Shown here piece by piece: positions 1-15,320 of a stretch of 64,000 bases of DNA. Where the stretch lies: assembly GCA_013076295.1 (NCBI GenBank), contig RQOL01000321.1, positions 1 to 64,000 of the forward strand. Reading direction: 5' to 3'. A program made the translations under genes and the position numbers. Source of the DNA: Sanderia malayensis. Taxonomy: Eukaryota; Cnidaria; Scyphozoa; Semaeostomeae; Pelagiidae. The stretch's first letter is position 1. Each line of letters begins with the position of its first letter. A model generated the notes under the pieces. The model searched no databases. It had not been told where the DNA came from and worked only from the letters and a program-made list of their open reading frames with translations.

Positions 1-39
1 CTTTAATTACGTGAATTCATGTGCCATTAGTGTGAATGA

Positions 40-3000
40 ATGTTAATATCATTGAAAACTAATAAATGCATGGCTATTTTAATCAGTTGCAGCTGTAATA
101 ACGTGCCTTCATGTGGAATTAGTGTGAAGAATGTTAATATCCCTAAAACAAGCAAATGCATGTGTATTTTACTTAGTTTCAGCTTTAATTACGTGAATTC
201 ATGTGCAATTGGTGTCAATGAATGTTAATACCACTGAAACAAGCAAATGCATGTGTATTTTACTTAGTTTCAGCTGTAATAACGTGGATTCATTTGCAAT
301 TGGTGTGAATGAATGTTAATATCATTGAAAACTAATAAATGCATGGCTATTTTAATCAGTTGCAGCTGTAATAACGTGCCTTCATGTGGAATTAGTGTGA
401 AAGAATGTTAATATCCCTAAAAACAAGCAAATGCATGTGTATTTTACTTAGTTTCATCTTTAATTACGTGAATTCATGTGCAATTGGTGTCAATGAATGT
501 TAATATCACTGAAAACAAGCAAATGCATGTGTATTTTACTTAGTTTCAGCTGTAATAACGTGGATTCATTTGCAATTGGTGTGAATGAATGTTAATATCA
601 TTGAAACAAACAAATGCATGTGTATGTTACTTAGTGGCAGCTGTAATAACGTGAATTCCTGTGCAATTAGTGTGAATGATTGCTAATATCACTGAAAACA
701 AGCAAATGAATGTGTATTTTACTTTGTTGCAGCTGTAATAATGTGCCTTCGCGTGCAATTAATGTGAAAGAATGTTAATATCACTGAAAACAAGCAAAGG
801 CATGTGTATTTTACTTAATTGCAGCTGAAATAACGTGAATTCATGTGCCATTAGTGTGAATGAATGTTAATATCATTGAAAACTAGCAAATGCATGGCTA
901 TTTTAATCAGTTGCAGCTGTAATAACGTGCCTTCATGTGGAATTAGTGTGAAAGAATGTTAATATCCCTAAAAACAAGCAAATGCATGTGTATTTTACTT
1001 AGTTGCAGCTGTAATAACGTGAATTCATGTGCCATTGGTGTGAGTGAATGTTAATATCATTGAAAACAAGCAAATGCATGTGTATTTTAATTAGTTGCAG
1101 CTGTAATAACGTGAATTCATGTGCAATTAGTGTGAATGAATGTTAAAATAACTCAAAACAAGCAAATGCATGTGTATTTTACTTATTTGCAGCTGCAATA
1201 ACGTGAATTCATGTGCAATTAGTGTGAATGAATGTTAACATCACTGAAAAAAAGCAAATTCACGTGTATTTTCCTTATTTGCAGCTCTAATAAGGTGTAT
1301 TCCAGTGCAATTAGTGTGAATGAATGTTAAAATGACTGAAAACAAGCAAATGCATGTGTATTTTACTTAGTTCCAGCTTTAATCACGTGAATTCATGTGC
1401 AATTGGTGTCAATGAATGTTAATATCACTGAAAACAAGCAAATGCATGTGTATTTTACTTAGTTTCAGCTGTAATAACGTGGATTCATTTGCAATTGGTG
1501 TGAATGAATGTTAATATCATTGAAAACAAACAGATGCATGTGTATGTTACTTATTGGCAGCTTTAATAACGTGAATTCATGTGCAATTAGTGTGAATGAT
1601 TGCTAATATCATTGAAAACAAGCAAATGAATGTGTATTTTACTTTGTTGCAGCTGTAATAATGTGCCTTCACGTGCAATTAGTGTGAAAGAATGTTAATA
1701 TCACTGAAAACAAGCAAAGGCATGTGTATTTTACTTAGTTGCAGCTGAAATAACGTGAATTCATGTGCCATTAGTGTGAATGGATCTTAATATCATTGAA
1801 AACTAGCAAATGCATGGCTATTTTAATCAGTTGCAGCTGTAATAACGTGCCTTCATGTGCAATTAGTGTGAAAGAATGTTAATATCCCAAAAAACAACAA
1901 ATGCATGTGTAATTTACTTAGTTGCAGCTGTAATAACGTGAATTCATGTGCCATTGTAGTGAGTGAATGTTAATATGATTGAAAACAAGCAAATGCATGT
2001 GTATTTTATTTAGTTGCAGCTGTAATAACGTGAATTCATGTGCAATTAGTGTGAATGAATGTTAAAATAACTCAAAACAAGCAAATGCATGTGTATTTTA
2101 CTTATTTGCAGCTGCAATAACGTGAATTCATGTGCAATTAGTGTGAATGAATGTTAACATCACTGAAAAAAAGCAAATTCACGTGTATTTTCCTTATTTG
2201 CAGCTCTAATAAGGTGTATTCCAGTGCAATTAGTGTGAATGAATGTTAAAATGACTGAAAACAAGCAAATGCATGTGTATTTTACTTAGTTCCAGCTTTA
2301 ATCACGTGAATTCATGTGCAATTGGTGTCAATGAATGTTAATATCACTGAAAACAAGCAAATGCATGTGTATTTTACTTAGTTTCAGCTGTAATAACGTG
2401 GATTCATTTGCAATTGGTGTGAATGAATGTTAATATCATTGAAAACAAACAGATTCATGTGTATGTTACTTATTGGCAGCTGTAATAACGTGAATTCATG
2501 TGCAATTAGTGTGAATGATTGCTAATATCATTGAAAACAAGCAAATGAATGTGTATTTTACTTTGTTGCAGCTGTAATAATGTGCCTTCACGTGCAATTA
2601 GTGTGAAAGAATGTTAATATCACTGAAAACAAGCAAAGGCATGTGTATTTTACTTAGTTGCAGCTGAAATAACGTGAATTCATGTGCCATTAGTGTGAAT
2701 GGATCTTAATATCATTGAAAACTAGCAAATGCATGGCTATTTTAATCAGTTGCAGCTGTAATAACGTGCCTTCATGTGCAATTAGTGTGAAAGAATGTTA
2801 ATATCCCAAAAAACAACAAATGCATGTGTAATTTACTTAGTTGCAGCTGTAATAACGTGAATTCATGTGCCATTGTAGTGAGTGAATGTTAATATGATTG
2901 AAAACAAGCAAATGCATGTGTATTTTATTTAGTTGCAGCTGTAATAACGTGAATTCATGTGCAATTAGTGTGAATGAATGTTAATATCATTGAAAACTAA

Positions 3001-5915
3001 TAAATGCATGGCTATTTTAATCAGTTGCAGCTGTAATAACGTGCCTTCATGTGGAATTAGTGTGAAAGAATGTTAATATCCCTAAAAACAAGCAAATGCA
3101 TGTGTATTTTACTTAGTTTCAGCTTTAATTACGTGAATTCATGTGCAATTGGTGTCAATGAATGTTAATACCACTGAAAACAAGCAAATGCATGTGTATT
3201 TTACTTAGTTTCAGCTGTAATAACGTGGATTCATTTGCAATTGGTGTGAATGAATGTTAATATCATTGAAAACTAATAAATGCATGGCTATTTTAATCAG
3301 TTGCAGCTGTAATAACGTGCCTTCATGTGGAATTAGTGTGAAAGAATGTTAATATCCCTAAAAACAAGCAAATGCATGTGTATTTTACTTAGTTTCATCT
3401 TTAATTACGTGAATTCATGTGCAATTGGTGTCAATGAATGTTAATATCACTGAAAACAAGCAAATGCATGTGTATTTTACTTAGTTTCAGCTGTAATAAC
3501 GTGGATTCATTTGCAATTGGTGTGAATGAATGTTAATATCATTGAAAACAAACAAATGCATGTGTATGTTACTTAGTGGCAGCTGTAATAACGTGAATTC
3601 CTGTGCAATTAGTGTGAATGATTGCTAATATCACTGAAAACAAGCAAATGAATGTGTATTTTACTTTGTTGCAGCTGTAATAATGTGCCTTCGCGTGCAA
3701 TTAATGTGAAAGAATGTTAATATCACTGAAAACAAGCAAAGGCATGTGTATTTTACTTAATTGCAGCTGAAATAACGTGAATTCATGTGCCATTAGTGTG
3801 AATGAATGTTAATATCATTGAAAACTAGCAAATGCATGGCTATTTTAATCAGTTGCAGCTGTAATAACGTGCCTTCATGTGGAATTAGTGTGAAAGAATG
3901 TTAATATCCCTAAAAACAAGCAAATGCATGTGTATTTTACTTAGTTGCAGCTGTAATAACGTGAATTCATGTGCCATTGGTGTGAGTGAATGTTAATATC
4001 ATTGAAAACAAGCAAATGCATGTGTATTTTAATTAGTTGCAGCTGTAATAACGTGAATTCATGTGCAATTAGTGTGAATGAATGTTAAAATAACTCAAAA
4101 CAAGCAAATGCATGTGTATTTTACTTATTTGCAGCTGCAATAACGTGAATTCATGTGCAATTAGTGTGAATGAATGTTAACATCACTGAAAAAAAGCAAA
4201 TTCACGTGTATTTTCCTTATTTGCAGCTCTAATAAGGTGTATTCCAGTGCAATTAGTGTGAATGAATGTTAAAATGACTGAAAACAAGCAAATGCATGTG
4301 TATTTTACTTAGTTCCAGCTTTAATCACGTGAATTCATGTGCAATTGGTGTCAATGAATGTTAATATCACTGAAAACAAGCAAATGCATGTGTATTTTAC
4401 TTAGTTTCAGCTGTAATAACGTGGATTCATTTGCAATTGGTGTGAATGAATGTTAATATCATTGAAAACAAACAGATGCATGTGTATGTTACTTATTGGC
4501 AGCTTTAATAACGTGAATTCATGTGCAATTAGTGTGAATGATTGCTAATATCATTGAAAACAAGCAAATGAATGTGTATTTTACTTTGTTGCAGCTGTAA
4601 TAATGTGCCTTCACGTGCAATTAGTGTGAAAGAATGTTAATATCACTGAAAACAAGCAAAGGCATGTGTATTTTACTTAGTTGCAGCTGAAATAACGTGA
4701 ATTCATGTGCCATTAGTGTGAATGGATCTTAATATCATTGAAAACTAGCAAATGCATGGCTATTTTAATCAGTTGCAGCTGTAATAACGTGCCTTCATGT
4801 GCAATTAGTGTGAAAGAATGTTAATATCCCAAAAAACAACAAATGCATGTGTAATTTACTTAGTTGCAGCTGTAATAACGTGAATTCATGTGCCATTGTA
4901 GTGAGTGAATGTTAATATGATTGAAAACAAGCAAATGCATGTGTATTTTATTTAGTTGCAGCTGTAATAACGTGAATTCATGTGCAATTAGTGTGAATGA
5001 ATGTTAAAATAACTCAAAACAAGCAAATGCATGTGTATTTTACTTATTTGCAGCTGCAATAACGTGAATTCATGTGCAATTAGTGTGAATGAATGTTAAC
5101 ATCACTGAAAAAAAGCAAATTCACGTGTATTTTCCTTATTTGCAGCTCTAATAAGGTGTATTCCAGTGCAATTAGTGTGAATGAATGTTAAAATGACTGA
5201 AAACAAGCAAATGCATGTGTATTTTACTTAGTTCCAGCTTTAATCACGTGAATTCATGTGCAATTGGTGTCAATGAATGTTAATATCACTGAAAACAAGC
5301 AAATGCATGTGTATTTTACTTAGTTTCAGCTGTAATAACGTGGATTCATTTGCAATTGGTGTGAATGAATGTTAATATCATTGAAAACAAACAGATTCAT
5401 GTGTATGTTACTTATTGGCAGCTGTAATAACGTGAATTCATGTGCAATTAGTGTGAATGATTGCTAATATCATTGAAAACAAGCAAATGAATGTGTATTT
5501 TACTTTGTTGCAGCTGTAATAATGTGCCTTCACGTGCAATTAGTGTGAAAGAATGTTAATATCACTGAAAACAAGCAAAGGCATGTGTATTTTACTTAGT
5601 TGCAGCTGAAATAACGTGAATTCATGTGCCATTAGTGTGAATGGATCTTAATATCATTGAAAACTAGCAAATGCATGGCTATTTTAATCAGTTGCAGCTG
5701 TAATAACGTGCCTTCATGTGCAATTAGTGTGAAAGAATGTTAATATCCCAAAAAACAACAAATGCATGTGTAATTTACTTAGTTGCAGCTGTAATAACGT
5801 GAATTCATGTGCCATTGTAGTGAGTGAATGTTAATATGATTGAAAACAAGCAAATGCATGTGTATTTTATTTAGTTGCAGCTGTAATAACGTGAATTCAT
5901 GTGCAATTAGTGTGA
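40..5915 (+). repeat. 2.94-kb higher-order repeat, two copies (about 40-2977 and 2978-5915)
   Basis: The monomer order of about 40-2977 is repeated at about 2978-5915 with an offset of 2938 bp (32 monomers). For example, the variant AATAAATGCATGGCTATTTT occurs at 61 and again at 2999. Each copy holds a smaller 10-monomer repeat of 919 bp: GTTAAAATAACTCAAAAC recurs at 1142 and 2061, and again in the second copy. The copies are nearly identical apart from single-base losses in homopolymers in the first few hundred bases. This points to a recent block duplication. Exact boundaries cannot be fixed, because any breakpoint within monomers looks alike. Confidence 0.85.
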
Positions 5916-8439
5916 ATGAATGTTAAAATAACTCAAAACAAGCAAATTCATGTGTATTTTACTTATTTGCAGCTGTAATAACGTGAATTCATGTGCAATT
6001 AGTGTGAATGATTGCTAATATCACTGAAAACAAGCAAATTCACGTGTATTTTCCTTATTTGCAGCTCTAATAAGGTGTATTCCAGTGCAATTAGTGTGAA
6101 TGATTGTAAAAATCACTGAAAACAAGCAAATTCATGTGTATTTTACTTAGTTTCAGCTGTAATAACGTGGATTCATTTGCAATTGGTGTGAATGAATGTT
6201 AAAATCACTGAAAACAAGCAAATGAATGTGTATATTACTTATTTGCAGTTGTAATAACGTGAATTCATGTGCAAGTTGTGTGAATGAATGTTAATATCAC
6301 TGAAACAATCAAATGCAGGTTTATTTTACTTAGTTTCAGCTTTAATTACGTGAATTCATGTGCAATTCGTGTGAATGAATGTTAATATCACTGAACACAT
6401 ACAAATGCATGTGTATTTTACTTAGTTGCAGCTGTAATAACGTGAGTTCATGTGCAATTAGTGTGAATGAATGTTAATATCATTGAAAACTAGCAAATGC
6501 ATGGCTATTTTAATCAGTTGCAGCAGTAATAACGTGCCTTCATGTGCAATTAGTGTGAATGAAAGTTAAAATAACTGAAAACAAGCAAATGCATGTGTAT
6601 TTTACTTAGTTTCAGCTTTAATTACGTGAATTCATGTGCAATTGGTGTCAATGAATGTTAATATGACTGAAAACAAGCAAATGCATGTGTATTTTACTTA
6701 GTTTCAGCTGTAATAACGTGGATTCATTTGCAATTGGTGTGAATGAATGTTAATATCATTGAAAACAAACAAATGCATGTGTATGTTACTTAGTGGCAGC
6801 TGTAATAACGTGAATTCCTGTGCAATTAGTGTGAATGATTGCTAATATCACTGAAAACAAGCAAATGAATGTGTATTTTACTTTGTTGCAGCTGTAACAA
6901 TGTGCCTTCGCGTGCAATTAGTGTGAAAGAATGTTAATATAACTGAAAACAAGCAAAGGCATGTGTATTTTACTTAGTTTCAGCTGTAATAACGTGAATT
7001 CATGTGCAATTAGTGTGAATGATTGCTAATATCATTGAAAACAAGCAAATGAATGTGTATTTTACTTTGTTGCAGCTGTAATAATGTGCCTTCGCATGCA
7101 ATTAGTGTGAAAGAATGTTAATATCACTGAAAACAAGCAAAGGCATGTGTATTTTACTTAGTTGCAGCTGAAATAACGTGAATTCATGTGCCATTAGTGT
7201 GAATGAATGTTAATATCATTGAAAACTAGCAAATGCATGGCTATTTTAATCAGTTGCAGCTGTAATAACGTGCCTTCATGTGCAATTAGTGTGAAAGAAT
7301 GTTAATATCCCAAAAACAACAAATGCATGTGTAATTTACTTAGTTGCAGCTGTAATAACGTGAATTCGTGTGCCATTGTAGTGAGTGAATGTTAATATGA
7401 TTGAAAACAAGCAAATGCATGTGTATTTTATTTAGTTGCAGCTGTAATAACGTGAATTCATGTGCAATTAGTGTGAATGAATGTTAAAATAACTCAAAAC
7501 AAGCAAATGCATGTGTATTTTACTTAGTTGCAGCTGTAATAACGTGAATTCATGTGCCATTGTAGTGAGTGAATGTTAATATGATTGAAAACAAGCAAAT
7601 GCATGTGTATTTTACTTAGTTTCAGCTTTAATTACGTGAATTCATGTGCAATTGGTGTCAATGAATGTTAATATCACTGAAAACAAGCAAATGCATGTGA
7701 ATTTTACTTAGTTTCAGCTGTAATAACGTGGATTCATTTGCAATTGGTGTGAATGAATGTTAATATCATTGAAAACAAGCAAATGCATGTGTATGTTAGT
7801 TAGTTGCAGCTGTAATAACGTGAATTCATGTGCAATTAGTGTGAATGATTGCTAATATCACTGAAAACAAGCAAATTCACGTGTATTTTCCTTATTTGCA
7901 GCTCTAATAAGGTGTATTCCAGTGCAATTAGTGTGAATGATTGTAAAAATCACTGAAAACAAGGAAATTCATGTGTATTTTATTTAGTTTCAGCTGTAAT
8001 AACGTGGATTCACTTGCAATTGGTGTGAATGAATGTTAAAATCACTGAAAACAAGCAAATGAATGTGTATATTACTTATTTGCAGTTGTAATAACGTGAA
8101 TTCATGTGCAAGTAGTGTGAATGAATGTTAATATCACTGAAACAATCAAATGCAGGTTTATTTTACTTAGTTTCAGCTTTAATTACGTGAATTCATGTGC
8201 AATTCGTGTGAATGAATGTTAATATCACTGAAAACAAGCAAATGCATGTGTATTTTACTTAGTTGCAGCTGTAATAACGTGAATCCATGTGCAATTAGTG
8301 TCAGTGAATGTTAATATCATTGAAAACAAGCAAATGCATGTGTATTTCATTTAGTTGCAGCTGTAAAAACGTGAATTCATGTGCAATTAGTGTGAATGAA
8401 TGTTAAAATAACTCAAAACAAGCAAATGATTGTGTATTT

Positions 8440-9545
8440 TACTTATTTGCAGCTGCAATAACGTGAATTCATGTGCAATTAGTGTGAATGAATGTTAACA
8501 TCACTGAAAAAAAGCAAATTCACGTGTATTTTCCTTATTTGCGGCTCTAATAAGGTGTATTCCAGTGCAATTAGTGTGAATGAATGTTAAAATAACTGAA
8601 ATCAAGCAAATGCATGTGTATTTTACTTAGTTTCGGCTTTAATTACGTGAATTCATGTGCAATTGGTGTCAATGAAGGTTAATATTACTGAAACAATCAA
8701 ATGCAGGTTTATTTTACTTAGTTTCAGCTTTAATTACGTGAATTCATGTGCAATTCGTGTGAATGAATGTTAATATCACTGAAAACAAGCAAATGCATGC
8801 GTATTTTACTTAGTTGCAGCTGTAATAACGTGAATTCATGTGCAATTAGTGTGAATGAATGTTAATATCATTGAAAACTAGCAAATGCATGGCTATTTTA
8901 ATCAGTTGCAGCAGTAATAACGTGCCTTCATGTGCAATTACTGTGAATGAATGTTAAAATAACTGAAAACAAGCAAAATGCATGTGTATTTTACTTATTT
9001 GCAGCTGCAATAACGTGAATTCATGTGCAATTAGTGTGAATGAATGTTAACATCACTGAAAAAAAGCAAATTCACGTGTATTTTCCTTATTTGCGGCTCT
9101 AATAAGGTGTATTCCAGTGCAATTAGTGCGAATGAATGTTAAAATAACTGAAATCAAGCAAATGCATGTGTATTTTACATAGTTTCGGCTTTAATTACGT
9201 GAATTCATGTGCAATTGGTGTCAATGACGGTTAATATCACTGAAACAATCAAATGCAGGTTTATTTTACTTAGTTTCAGCTTTAATTACGTGAATTCATG
9301 TGCAATTCGTGTGAATGAATGTTAATATCACTGAAAACAAGCAAATGCATGCGTATTTTACTTAGTTGCAGCTGTAATAACGTGAATTCATGTGCAATTA
9401 GTGTGAATGAATGTTAATATCATTGAAAACTAGCAAATGCATGGCTATTTTAATCAGTTGCAGCAGTAATAACGTGCCTTCATGTGCAATTACTGTGAAT
9501 GAATGTTAAAATAACTGAAAACAAGCAAAATGCATGTGTATTTTA
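8440..9545 (+). repeat. Six-monomer satellite duplication (~552 bp x 2)
   Basis: The run of variants beginning TTTGCAGCTGCAATAACG near 8447 recurs near 8998 with the same downstream order, including monomers with GCGGCTC, CAGGTTTATT and GCAGCAGTAATAACG. The offset is about 551 bp, or six monomers. Both copies share private changes such as TTGCGGCTCTAATAAGG, so the duplication is recent. Confidence 0.7.
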
Positions 9546-11957
9546 CTTACTGTCAGCTTTAATTACGTGAATTCATGTGCAATTGGCGTCAATGAATGTT
9601 AAAATCCCTGAAAACAAGCAAATGCATGTGTATTTTACTTAGTTTCAGCTTTAATTACGTGAATTCATGTGCAATTGGTGTCAATGAATGTTAATATCAC
9701 TGAAAACAAGCAAATGCATGTGTATTTTACTTAGTTTCAGCTGTAATAACGTGGATTCATTTGCAATTGGTGTGAATGAATGTTAATATCACTGAAAACA
9801 AGCAAATGCATGTGTATTGTACTTATTTGCAGTTGTAATAACGTTAATTCATGTGCAAGTAGTGTGAATGAATGTTAATATCACTGAAACAATCAAATGC
9901 AGGTTTATTTTACTTAGTTTCAGCTTTAATTACGTGAATTCATGTGCAATTCGTGTGAATGAATGTTAATATCACTGAAAACAAGCAAATGCATGTGTAT
10001 TTTACTTAGTTGCAGCTGTAATAACGTGAATTCATGTGCAATTAGTGTGAATGAATGTTAATATCACTGAAAACAAGCAAAATGCATGTGTATTTTACCT
10101 AGTGTCAGCATTAATTACGTGAATTCATGTGCAATTGGTGTCAATGAATGTTAATATCCCCGAAAACAAGCAAATGCATGTGTATTTTACTTAGTTTCAG
10201 CTTTAATTACGTGAATTCATGTGCAATTGGTGTCAATGAATGTTAATATCACTGAAAACAAGCAAATGCATGTGTATTTTACTTAGTTTCAGCTGTAATA
10301 ACGTGGATGCATTTGCAATTGGTGTGAATTAATGTTAATATCATTGAAAACAAGCAAATGCATGTGTATGTTACTTAGTTGCAGCTGTAATAACGTGAAT
10401 TCATGTGCAATTAGTGTGAATGATTGCTAATATCACTGAAAACAAGCAAATTCACGTGTATTTTCCTTATTTGCAGCTCTAATAAGGTGTATTCCAGTGC
10501 ATTTAGTGTGAATGATTGTAAAAATCACTGAAAACAAGCAAATTCATGTGTATTTTACTTAGTTCCAGCTGTAATAACGTCGATTCATTTGCAATTGGTG
10601 TGAATGAATGTTAAAATCACTGAAAACAAGCGAATGCATGTGTATTTTACTTATTTGCAGTTGTAATAACGTGAATTCGTGTGCAAGTAGTGTGAATGAA
10701 TGTTAATATCACTGAAACAATCAAATGCAGGTTTATTTTACTTAGTTTCAGCTTTAATTACGTGAATTCATGTGCAATTCGTGTGAATGAATGTTAATAT
10801 CACTGAAAACAAGCAAATGCGTGTGTATTTTACTTAGTTGCAGCTGTAATAACGTGAATTCATGTGCAATTAGTGTGAATGAATGTTAATATCATTGAAA
10901 ACAAGCAAAATGCATGTGTATTTTACTTAGTGTCAGCTTTAATTACGTGAATTCATGTGCAATTGGTGTCAATGAATGTTAATATCCCTGAAAACAAGCA
11001 AATGCATGTGTATTTTACTTAGTTTCAGCTGTAATAACGTGGATTCACTTGCAATTGGTGTGAATGAATGTTAATATCATTGAAAAAAAGCAAATTCACA
11101 TGTATTTTCCTTATTTGCATCTCTAATAAGGTGTATTCCAGTGCAATTAGTGTGAATGAATGTTAAAATAACTGAAAACAAGCAAATGCATGTGTATTTT
11201 ACTTAGTTTCAGCTTTAATTACATGAATTCATGTGCAATTGGTGTCAATGAATGTTAATATCACTGAAAACATGCAAATGCATGTGTATTTTACTTAGTT
11301 TCAGCTGTAATAACGTGGATTCATTTGCAATTGGTGTGAATGAATGTTAATATCATTGAAAAGAAACAAATGCATGTGTATGTTACTTAGTGGCAGCTGT
11401 AATAACGTGAATTCATGTGCAATTATTGTGAATGATTGCTAATATCACTGAAAACAAGCAAATGAATGTGTATTTTACTTTGTTGCAGCTATAATAATGT
11501 GCCTTCGCGTGCAATTAGTGTGAAAGAATGTTAATATCACTGAAAACAAGCAAAGGCATGTGTATTTTATTTAGTTGCAGCTGAAATAACGTGAATTCAT
11601 GTGCCATTAGTGTGAATGAATGTTAATATCATTGAAAACTAGCAAATGCATGGCTATTTTAATCAGTTGCAGCTGTAATAACGTGCCTTCATGTGCAATT
11701 AGTGTGAAAGAATGGTAATATCCCTAAAAACAAGCAAATGCATGTGTAATTTATTTAGTTGCAGCTGTAATAACGTCAATTTATGTGCAATTAGTGTGAA
11801 TGAATGTTAAAATAACTCAAAACAAGCAAATGCATGTGTATTTTACTTATTTGCAGCTGCAATAACGTGAATTCATGTGCAATTAGTGTGAATGAATGTT
11901 AACATCACTGAAAAAAAGCAAAATCACGTGTATTTTCCTGCAGTTCTAAAAAGGTTT
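9443..11957 (+). repeat. Long satellite block, copy 1 (partner at 15321-17744)
   Basis: The ordered variants from the GGCTATTTTAATCAG monomer with GCAGCAG at 9443 to the shortened TTTTCCTGCAGTTC monomer near 11935 reappear from 15321 to about 17744. The offset is 5878 bp at the left and 5785 bp further right, because copy 1 has one extra monomer near 9990-10085. Private variants such as TACCTAGTGTCAGCATT are shared. This is block duplication at a distance, not just neighbour-to-neighbour expansion. Confidence 0.8.
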
Positions 11958-12780
11958 ATTCCAGTGCAATTAGTGTGAATGAATGTTAAAATAACTGAAA
12001 ACAAGCAAATGCATGTGTATTTTACTTAGTTTCAGCTTTAATTACATGAATTCATGTGCAATTGGTGTCAATGAATGTTAATATCACTGAAAACATGCAA
12101 ATGCATGTGTATTTTACTTAGTTTCAGCTGTAATAACGTGGATTCATTTGCAATTGGTGTGAATGAATGTTAATATCATTGAAAAGAAACAAATGCATGT
12201 GTATGTTACTTAGTGGCAGCTGTAATAACGTGAATTCATGTGCAATTATTGTGAATGATTGCTAATATCACTGAAAACAAGCAAATGAATGTGTATTTTA
12301 CTTTGTTGCAGCTATAATAATGTGCCTTCGCGTGCAATTAGTGTGAAAGAATGTTAATATCACTGAAAACAAGCAAAGGCATGTGTATTTTATTTAGTTG
12401 CAGCTGAAATAACGTGAATTCATGTGCCATTAGTGTGAATGAATGTTAATATCATTGAAAACTAGCAAATGCATGGCTATTTTAATCAGTTGCAGCTGTA
12501 ATAACGTGCCTTCATGTGCAATTAGTGTGAAAGAATGGTAATATCCCTAAAAACAAGCAAATGCATGTGTAATTTATTTAGTTGCAGCTGTAATAACGTC
12601 AATTTATGTGCAATTAGTGTGAATGAATGTTAAAATAACTCAAAACAAGCAAATGCATGTGTATTTTACTTATTTGCAGCTGCAATAACGTGAATTCATG
12701 TGCAATTAGTGTGAATGAATGTTAACATCACTGAAAAAAAGCAAAATCACGTGTATTTTCCTGCAGTTCTAAAAAGGTTT
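11135..12780 (+). repeat. 823-bp satellite duplication (11135-11957 and 11958-12780)
   Basis: ATTCCAGTGCAATTAG recurs at 11135, 11958 and 12781, exactly 823 bp apart, and the sequence between matches almost base for base. This includes a rare shortened monomer (TTTTCCTGCAGTTC lacks the usual TTATTT) and private variants such as AATTACATGAATTC. Nine monomers would be 828 bp; the missing bases come from the shortened monomer. The third copy diverges after about 12863. Confidence 0.85.
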
Positions 12781-15320
12781 ATTCCAGTGCAATTAGTGTG
12801 AATGAATGTTAAAATAACTGAAAACAAGCAAATGCATGTGTATTTTACTTAGTTTCAGCTTTAATTACGTGAATTCATGTGCAATTGGTGTCAATGAATG
12901 TTAATATCATTGAAAACAAGCAAATGCATGTGTATTTTACTTAGTTTCAGCTGTAATAACGTGGATTCATTTGCAATTGGTGTGAATGAATGTTAATATC
13001 ATTGAAAACAAGCAAATGCATGTGTATGTTACTTAGTTGCAGCTGTAATAACGTGAATTCAAGTGCAATTAGTGTGAATGATTGCTAATATCACTGAAAA
13101 CAAGCAAATTCATGTGTATTTTACTTAGTTTCAGCTGTAATAACGTCGATTCATTTGCAATTGGTGTGAATGAATGTTAAAATCACTGAAAACAAGCAAA
13201 TACATGTGTATTTTACTTATTTGCAGTTGTAATAACGTGAATTTGTGTGCAAGTAGTGTGAATGAATGTTAATATCACTGAAACAATCAAATGCAGGTTT
13301 ATTTTACTTGGTTTCAGCTTTAATTGCGTGAATTCATGTGCAATTCGTGTGGATGAATGTTAATATCACTGAAAACAAGCAAATGCATGTGTATTTTACT
13401 TAGTTGCAGCTGTAATAACGTGAATTCATGTGCAATTAGTGTGAATGAATGTTAAAATCACTGAAAACAAGCAAATGCATGTGTATTTTACTTAGTTTCA
13501 GCTGTAATAACGTCGATTCATTTGCAATTGGTGTCAATGAATGTTAATATCACTGAAAACAAGCAAATGCATGTGTATTTTACTTAGTTTCAGCTGTAAT
13601 AACGTGGATTCATTTGCAATTGGTGTGAATGAATGTTAATATCATTGAAAACAAACAAATGCATGTGTATGTTACTTAGTGGCAGCTGTAATAACGTGAA
13701 TTCCTGTGCAATTAGTGTGAATGATTGCTAATATCACTGAAAACAAGCAAATGAATGTGTATTTTACTTTGTTGCAGCTGTAATAATGTGCCTTCGCGTG
13801 CAATTAGTGTGAAAGAATGTTAATATAACTGAAAACAAGCAAAGGCATGTGTATTTTACTTAATTGCACCTGAAATAACGTGAATTCATGTGCCATTAGT
13901 GTGAATGAATGTTAATATCATTGAAAACTAGCAAATGCATGGCTATTTTAATCAGTTGGAGCTGTAATAACGTGCCTTCATGTGGAATTAGTGTGAAAGA
14001 ATGTTAATATCCCTAAAAACAAGCAAATGCATGTGTATTTTACTTAGTTTCAGCTTTAATCACGTGAATTCATGTGCAATTGGTGTCAATGAATGTTAAT
14101 ATCACTGAAAACAAGCAAATGCATGTGTATTTTACTTAGTTTCAGCTGTAATAACGTGGATTCATTTGCAATTGGCGTGAATGAATGTTAATATCACTGA
14201 AAACAAGCAAAGGCATGTGTATTTTACTTAGTTGCAGCTGAAATAACGTGAATTCATGTGCCATTAGTGTGAATGAATGTTAATATCATTGAAAACTAGC
14301 AAATGCATGGCTATTTTAATCAGTTGCAGCTGTAATAACGTGCCTTCATGTGCAATTAGTGTGAAAGAATGTTAATATCCCAAAAACAACAAATGCATGT
14401 GTAATTTACTTAGTTGCAGCTGTAATAACGTGAATTCATGTGCCATTGTAGTGAGTGAATGTTAATATGATTGAAAACAAGCAAATGCATGTGTATTTTA
14501 TTTAGTTGCAGCTGTAATAACGTGAATTCATGTGCAATTAGTGTGAATGAATGTTAAAATAACTCAAAACAAGCAAATGCATGTGTATTTTACTTATTTG
14601 CAGTTGTAATAACGTGAATTCATGTGCAAGTAGTGTGAATGAATGTTAATATCACTGAAACAATCAAATGCAGGTTTATTTTACTTAGTTTCAGCTTTAA
14701 TTACGTGAATTCATGTGCAATTCGTGTGAATGAATGTTAATATCACTGAAAACAAGCAAATGCATGTGTATTTTACTTAGTTGCAGCTGTAATAACGTGA
14801 ATCCATGTGCAATTAGTGTGAATGAATGTTAACATCACTGAAAAAAAGCAAATTCACGTGTATTTTCCTTATTTGCGGCTCTAATAAGGTGTATTCCAGT
14901 GCAATTAGTGTGAATGAATGTTAAAATAACTGAAATCAAGCAAATGCATGTGTATTTTACTTAGTTTCAGCTTTAATTACGTGAATTCATGTGCAATTGG
15001 TGTCAATGAATGTTAATATCACTGAAAACAAGCAAATGCATGTGTATTTTACTTAGTTTCAGCTGTAATAACGTGGATTCAGTGGATGCAATTAGTGTGA
15101 ATGAATGTTAAAATAACTGAAATCAAGCAAATGCATGTGTATTTTACTTAGTTTCAGCTTTAATTACGTGAATTCATGTGCAATTGGTGTCAATGAATGT
15201 TAATATCACTGAAAACAAGCAAATGCATGTGTATTTTACTTAGTTTCAGCTGTAATAACGTGGATTCATTTGCAATTGGTGTGAATGAATGTTAATATCA
15301 CTGAAAACAAGCAAATGCAT

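Noticed and set aside
40..228. 62-codon frame in the satellite
   Set aside because: It exists only because of single-base losses at the window start; the matching copy 2938 bp later is not open.
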